DNA from: Emticicia oligotrophica DSM 17448
GTDB lineage: Bacteria; Bacteroidota; Bacteroidia; Cytophagales; Spirosomataceae
Assembly: GCF_000263195.1 (NCBI RefSeq)
Contig: NC_018748.1
Location: forward strand, 4,712,001-4,776,000
DNA: 64,000 nucleotides
Direction: 5' to 3'
Position numbers and translations under genes: made by a program. Below, piece by piece: positions 61,693 through 64,000 of the stretch; positions within the stretch are counted from its first letter, which is position 1; each line of letters opens with the position of its first letter. Under the pieces are notes generated by a model. The model did not search any database and was not told where the DNA came from. It saw only the letters and a program-made list of their open reading frames with translations.

Positions 61693-61794
61693 AAAGTTTC
61701 TATATTAATAATTTTATTCTCAAATTTTCTTTTTTGTAGCTTTTTAATTTATCATTAAATCAAAAGAACTAACATACAAATATAATTATACTCT

Positions 61795-62316
61795 TCATAT
61801 TATTGGGGCGATATTCTTCCCTAAATCATAATCCAAATTTGCACTTCTTATTCCAATTTTTTTTGCAGGTATACCCCCTACAATGGAATAAGCTTCTACA
61901 TTACTCGCTACTACTGCACCTGAAGCAACTACAGCACCTTTTCCAATTTTAACTCCAGGAAGAATTATTGCTCGAGAGCAAATCCATACATAATCTTCAA
62001 TAACTACTGGGGCACCAACCTCTTTAAAATCAGAACTTTGAACATCATGATGCAACGTCCAAATAATTGCTTGAGAACTTATGTTTACATTAGACCCAAT
62101 GTTTAAACCTTTACGAGCATCTAAAATACAATCATGTCCAATGATTGAGCTATTCCCAATGTGTAATTTCATTGGACTTCTGATTTCAAAGCCTCTGTAA
62201 AGACCAACAGATGTACCAATATTTGCTCCCAAAGCTCTAATTAATAATACTCTTAGAGTATGAAATGGTAGCTTAGAAATAAATTTTATTACTATATATA
62301 AAAAGACAAATCTCAT
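61795..62316 (-). CDS. Left-handed beta-helix (hexapeptide) acyltransferase
   Basis: 173 aa. An N-terminal hydrophobic segment is followed by hexapeptide repeats: I-G-N-S-S-I-I-G-H-D, L-N-I-G-S-N-V-N-I-S, V-V-I-E-D-Y-V-W-I, I-L-P-G-V-K-I-G-K-G-A-V-V, A-Y-S-I-V-G-G-I-P-A-K-K-I-G. The W-T-L-H-H-D-V segment includes a likely catalytic His, as in WcaF/maltose-acetyltransferase-like enzymes. It probably O-acetylates the polysaccharide. It starts 14 nt after the MptE-like gene. Confidence 0.92.
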   Translation of the reverse strand: MRFVFLYIVIKFISKLPFHTLRVLLIRALGANIGTSVGLYRGFEIRSPMKLHIGNSSIIGHDCILDARKGLNIGSNVNISSQAIIWTLHHDVQSSDFKEVGAPVVIEDYVWICSRAIILPGVKIGKGAVVASGAVVASNVEAYSIVGGIPAKKIGIRSANLDYDLGKNIAPII

Positions 62317-62330
62317 ATTTGTAAATATAA

Positions 62331-63161
62331 TTAATCAGTTAAAAAATCTTTCAAACTTTTTCTCTCGTAAATCTCCAATAAACCGCCTTCCGTTGAATTA
62401 TAAATTTTCTTCCCTGCATTCAAGTATGTTTCTCTTGCCAGTTGATAATGATATTCAGAACTTAAAAGGTCAGGAAGTTGCCATAAATCTTTGGTTGTAA
62501 AATAGTTTGGATCGAAATGGTTATTATCTTGAGTGTCCAACTTAATTGTTTTATTTGGAGAACCTTTTGATGCAAAACTATGATCACAACCTACCAAAGT
62601 AACCTCTTCAAAGCCCAAATGAAACGCAAGTTGAAGTGCAACATAAGTGACTGTTGAACCCTGACAAACTGATGAAGAAATATCTCCTGCAAATCTTCCA
62701 TGTAGAGTAGAACTATGAAGTATATGTAATTGCGAATTTTTATTGAAATCTTTAACTCTCAATTTACATTGTTTAAAAGCAGCAAAATCTAAAAAAAGAG
62801 GTATTGATGTCGCCATAAAAAAATCCTTATTTTGTTCAAGTACAAATGGATTAACACAAGCAATAAAGTTTGGTCTAAATTGTGTTTTATCAAATAACAA
62901 ATTTATTTTGTTTAACCCAATTGTAAAAACATTTGATTGACTCAACATATCGAAGTCTACATTATTTAATGAGGGCCCGTTACATAGTATCACACATTTT
63001 TTTCCCGCATACCTGTTTTTTAACTTTTTAATTTTTTGATAATTCCCAAAATAGTTATTGGAAAACAAATCAAACTTCAACTTACCTAAGACAAGTCTCA
63101 TCCCTTCATAATAATGATTTAGGGTCGTAGCACTTAGGTATTTTGTATATAACTGTTCCAT
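62331..63161 (-). CDS. MptE/DUF115-like protein of the polysaccharide locus
   Basis: 276 aa. Rossmann-like start V-I-L-C-N-G-P-S-L-N-N-V-D, middle L-V-G-C-D-H-S-F and C-terminal I-Y-N-S-T-E-G-G-L-L-E-I-Y. These are hallmarks of the DUF115 family, related to the archaeal 6-hydroxymethylpterin diphosphokinase MptE; members in surface-glycan loci are thought to modify sugars, but this is not established. It lies between the flippase and acetyltransferase genes. Gap to the flippase gene is 81 nt. Confidence 0.8.
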   Translation of the reverse strand: MEQLYTKYLSATTLNHYYEGMRLVLGKLKFDLFSNNYFGNYQKIKKLKNRYAGKKCVILCNGPSLNNVDFDMLSQSNVFTIGLNKINLLFDKTQFRPNFIACVNPFVLEQNKDFFMATSIPLFLDFAAFKQCKLRVKDFNKNSQLHILHSSTLHGRFAGDISSSVCQGSTVTYVALQLAFHLGFEEVTLVGCDHSFASKGSPNKTIKLDTQDNNHFDPNYFTTKDLWQLPDLLSSEYHYQLARETYLNAGKKIYNSTEGGLLEIYERKSLKDFLTD

Positions 63162-63242
63162 ACACGCTTATTAATTAAAATGAAAATTTTTATTTATCGT
63201 AATTGTTAAAATGATGCTCAATTAACACTCAATGATGTACAA

Positions 63243-64000
63243 TCATAATAATTCAAGAGCTAAAAAATTGATTACTAATATAATTATGCAAGGTATAATA
63301 CCTTTCATTTCAAACTTTAATGGGTTCACATTCAATAATTGGTATGACTTATATGGTGCATACCAAGAATAACAGAGTAAATAACCTATTATCATACCAA
63401 TTGGAAATGACATAACACCAATATACTTAAATAATAAAACTGATGATATTATCATTAAAACACCTGTTATACCATTTAGATAATGCCATATTATTTTATT
63501 TGTTGTACTATATACTTGAAGATGCATTGCACCATATCTTTCTATAAGAAAAGCTATTCCAAGTAATGACCATAATCCTTTGGAGGGAAAATCTACATGA
63601 GAATGAATTATTTTAAAGATAATATCACTAAAATAGGAAAATAAGAGCACAAAAAAGGTAAAAAAATAATATACCAAATTCATATTTTTTATGCTGACAT
63701 TAGCAAGTTCCTTCATATCTCCTTTACTGTATAATGATGAGAGCAGAGGAATTCTGCTATAAAACGGTGCTTGTGAAAAATTTCTAATATTTTGTATTAG
63801 GTTTAGGCCTACTAAGTAAGAGCCTAGTAGCTGGGGGTTAGCAATTTGCCCATATATAAATGCTGAAGACTGAACAACTCCCTGTGATAATAATATACCA
63901 AAACCACTTTTAAGAGCACTTGGGACAACCATCTTTAAAATCTCATCTTTTTTAGAAAACTTAAAACTTTTCAGGTTTATATCTGGAAACTTATTTTTTA
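63243..64000 (-). CDS. Wzx-like polysaccharide flippase (5' end beyond the window)
   Basis: The frame is open from the stop at 63243 to the right edge; the ATG at 63932 is internal because in-frame coding residues (S-K-K-D-E-I-L-K before M-V-V-P) continue upstream. At least six hydrophobic segments are seen in about 250 residues. S-G-F-G-I-L-L-S-Q-G and Q-A-P-F-Y-S-R-I-P fit the second half of MATE/Wzx-type exporters. It would flip the lipid-linked repeat unit across the inner membrane before Wzy acts. It is first of the minus-strand run within the window. Confidence 0.82.
   Translation of the reverse strand, partial: KNKFPDINLKSFKFSKKDEILKMVVPSALKSGFGILLSQGVVQSSAFIYGQIANPQLLGSYLVGLNLIQNIRNFSQAPFYSRIPLLSSLYSKGDMKELANVSIKNMNLVYYFFTFFVLLFSYFSDIIFKIIHSHVDFPSKGLWSLLGIAFLIERYGAMHLQVYSTTNKIIWHYLNGITGVLMIISSVLLFKYIGVMSFPIGMIIGYLLCYSWYAPYKSYQLLNVNPLKFEMKGIIPCIIILVINFLALELL

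Overview
The window is an AT-rich chromosomal segment of a Bacteroidota bacterium, most likely order Cytophagales (an Emticicia/Spirosomaceae-like organism; genus not certain). Support: Bacteroidota-type promoters (TTG about 20 nt before TAnnTTTG, clearest ahead of the tRNA gene), an ECF sigma/anti-sigma/Spy-like trio typical of the phylum, a YtxJ bacillithiol-system protein, a CrtY-type lycopene cyclase, a LytTR regulator, LytS-type kinase chemistry and many PAS/REC hybrids. Genes are mostly single or in short operons separated by strong bidirectional hairpin terminators. No rRNA, CRISPR array, intact IS element or phage was seen. LAYOUT. 1-12.8 kb: housekeeping and envelope genes: the end of an M1 aminopeptidase, folB, a DivIVA-HhH fusion, a WD40 protein, a cupin sugar-phosphate isomerase-like protein, DinB-like, GNAT, an M48 lipoprotein protease, an FAH-family hydrolase, an M23 peptidase overlapping a Bcp peroxiredoxin, a DUF1295 membrane enzyme and a two-subunit transketolase. 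12.9-15.3 kb: a lone LytTR regulator and an ECF sigma operon. 15.3-26.7 kb: an AlaA-like aminotransferase, CvfB, ExbB/ExbD, a RamB/ScfR-like regulator, an alpha-oxoamine-synthase-like enzyme, YtxJ, OsmC, lipA and a lycopene cyclase. 26.7-33.4 kb: an Lrp/AsnC regulator divergent from a four-gene operon (serine-hydrolase/D-aminoacylase fusion, DgcN-like, DgcA-like, APC permease) that reads as a pathway for D-amino acids, probably D-glutamate or its acylated and peptide forms. 33.4-39.7 kb: a stand-alone nuoD, a phosphodiester glycosidase, a 3-methyladenine glycosylase, tgt, a membrane GT2, rsmG and a small conserved protein. 39.84 kb: tRNA-Asn(GTT) with clear promoter and terminator. 40.1-48.9 kb: a signalling island on the minus strand: a soluble sensor kinase with about twelve PAS domains, a single-domain response regulator, and two paralogous REC-PAS proteins with different C-terminal modules. 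49.6-64.0 kb: a surface polysaccharide locus: CpsB/CapC-type phosphatase, polyprenyl-phosphate sugar-phosphate transferase, a lipoprotein/outer-membrane-protein pair, Gmd and Fcl (GDP-L-fucose supply), three glycosyltransferases, a Wzy-like polymerase, a hexapeptide acetyltransferase, an MptE/DUF115-like protein and a Wzx flippase cut by the window end. MOST NOTABLE. (1) The giant PAS kinase stops inside its ATPase domain directly after an in-frame A-AAA-AAA heptamer. The -1 frame continues with exactly the missing end of a histidine kinase and stops in a TGATG overlap with the next gene, so this is a homopolymer indel (biological or sequencing) or a programmed frameshift. (2) The D-amino-acid operon carries an unusual secreted fusion enzyme. 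(3) A 201-bp element bounded by perfect 18-bp inverted repeats and packed with hairpins lies at the edge of the polysaccharide locus. (4) A Lys/Ser-rich peptidase tail is overprinted on the start of bcp. (5) One anti-sigma factor carries four copies of an F-x-V-P-x-x-Y-F-like motif.
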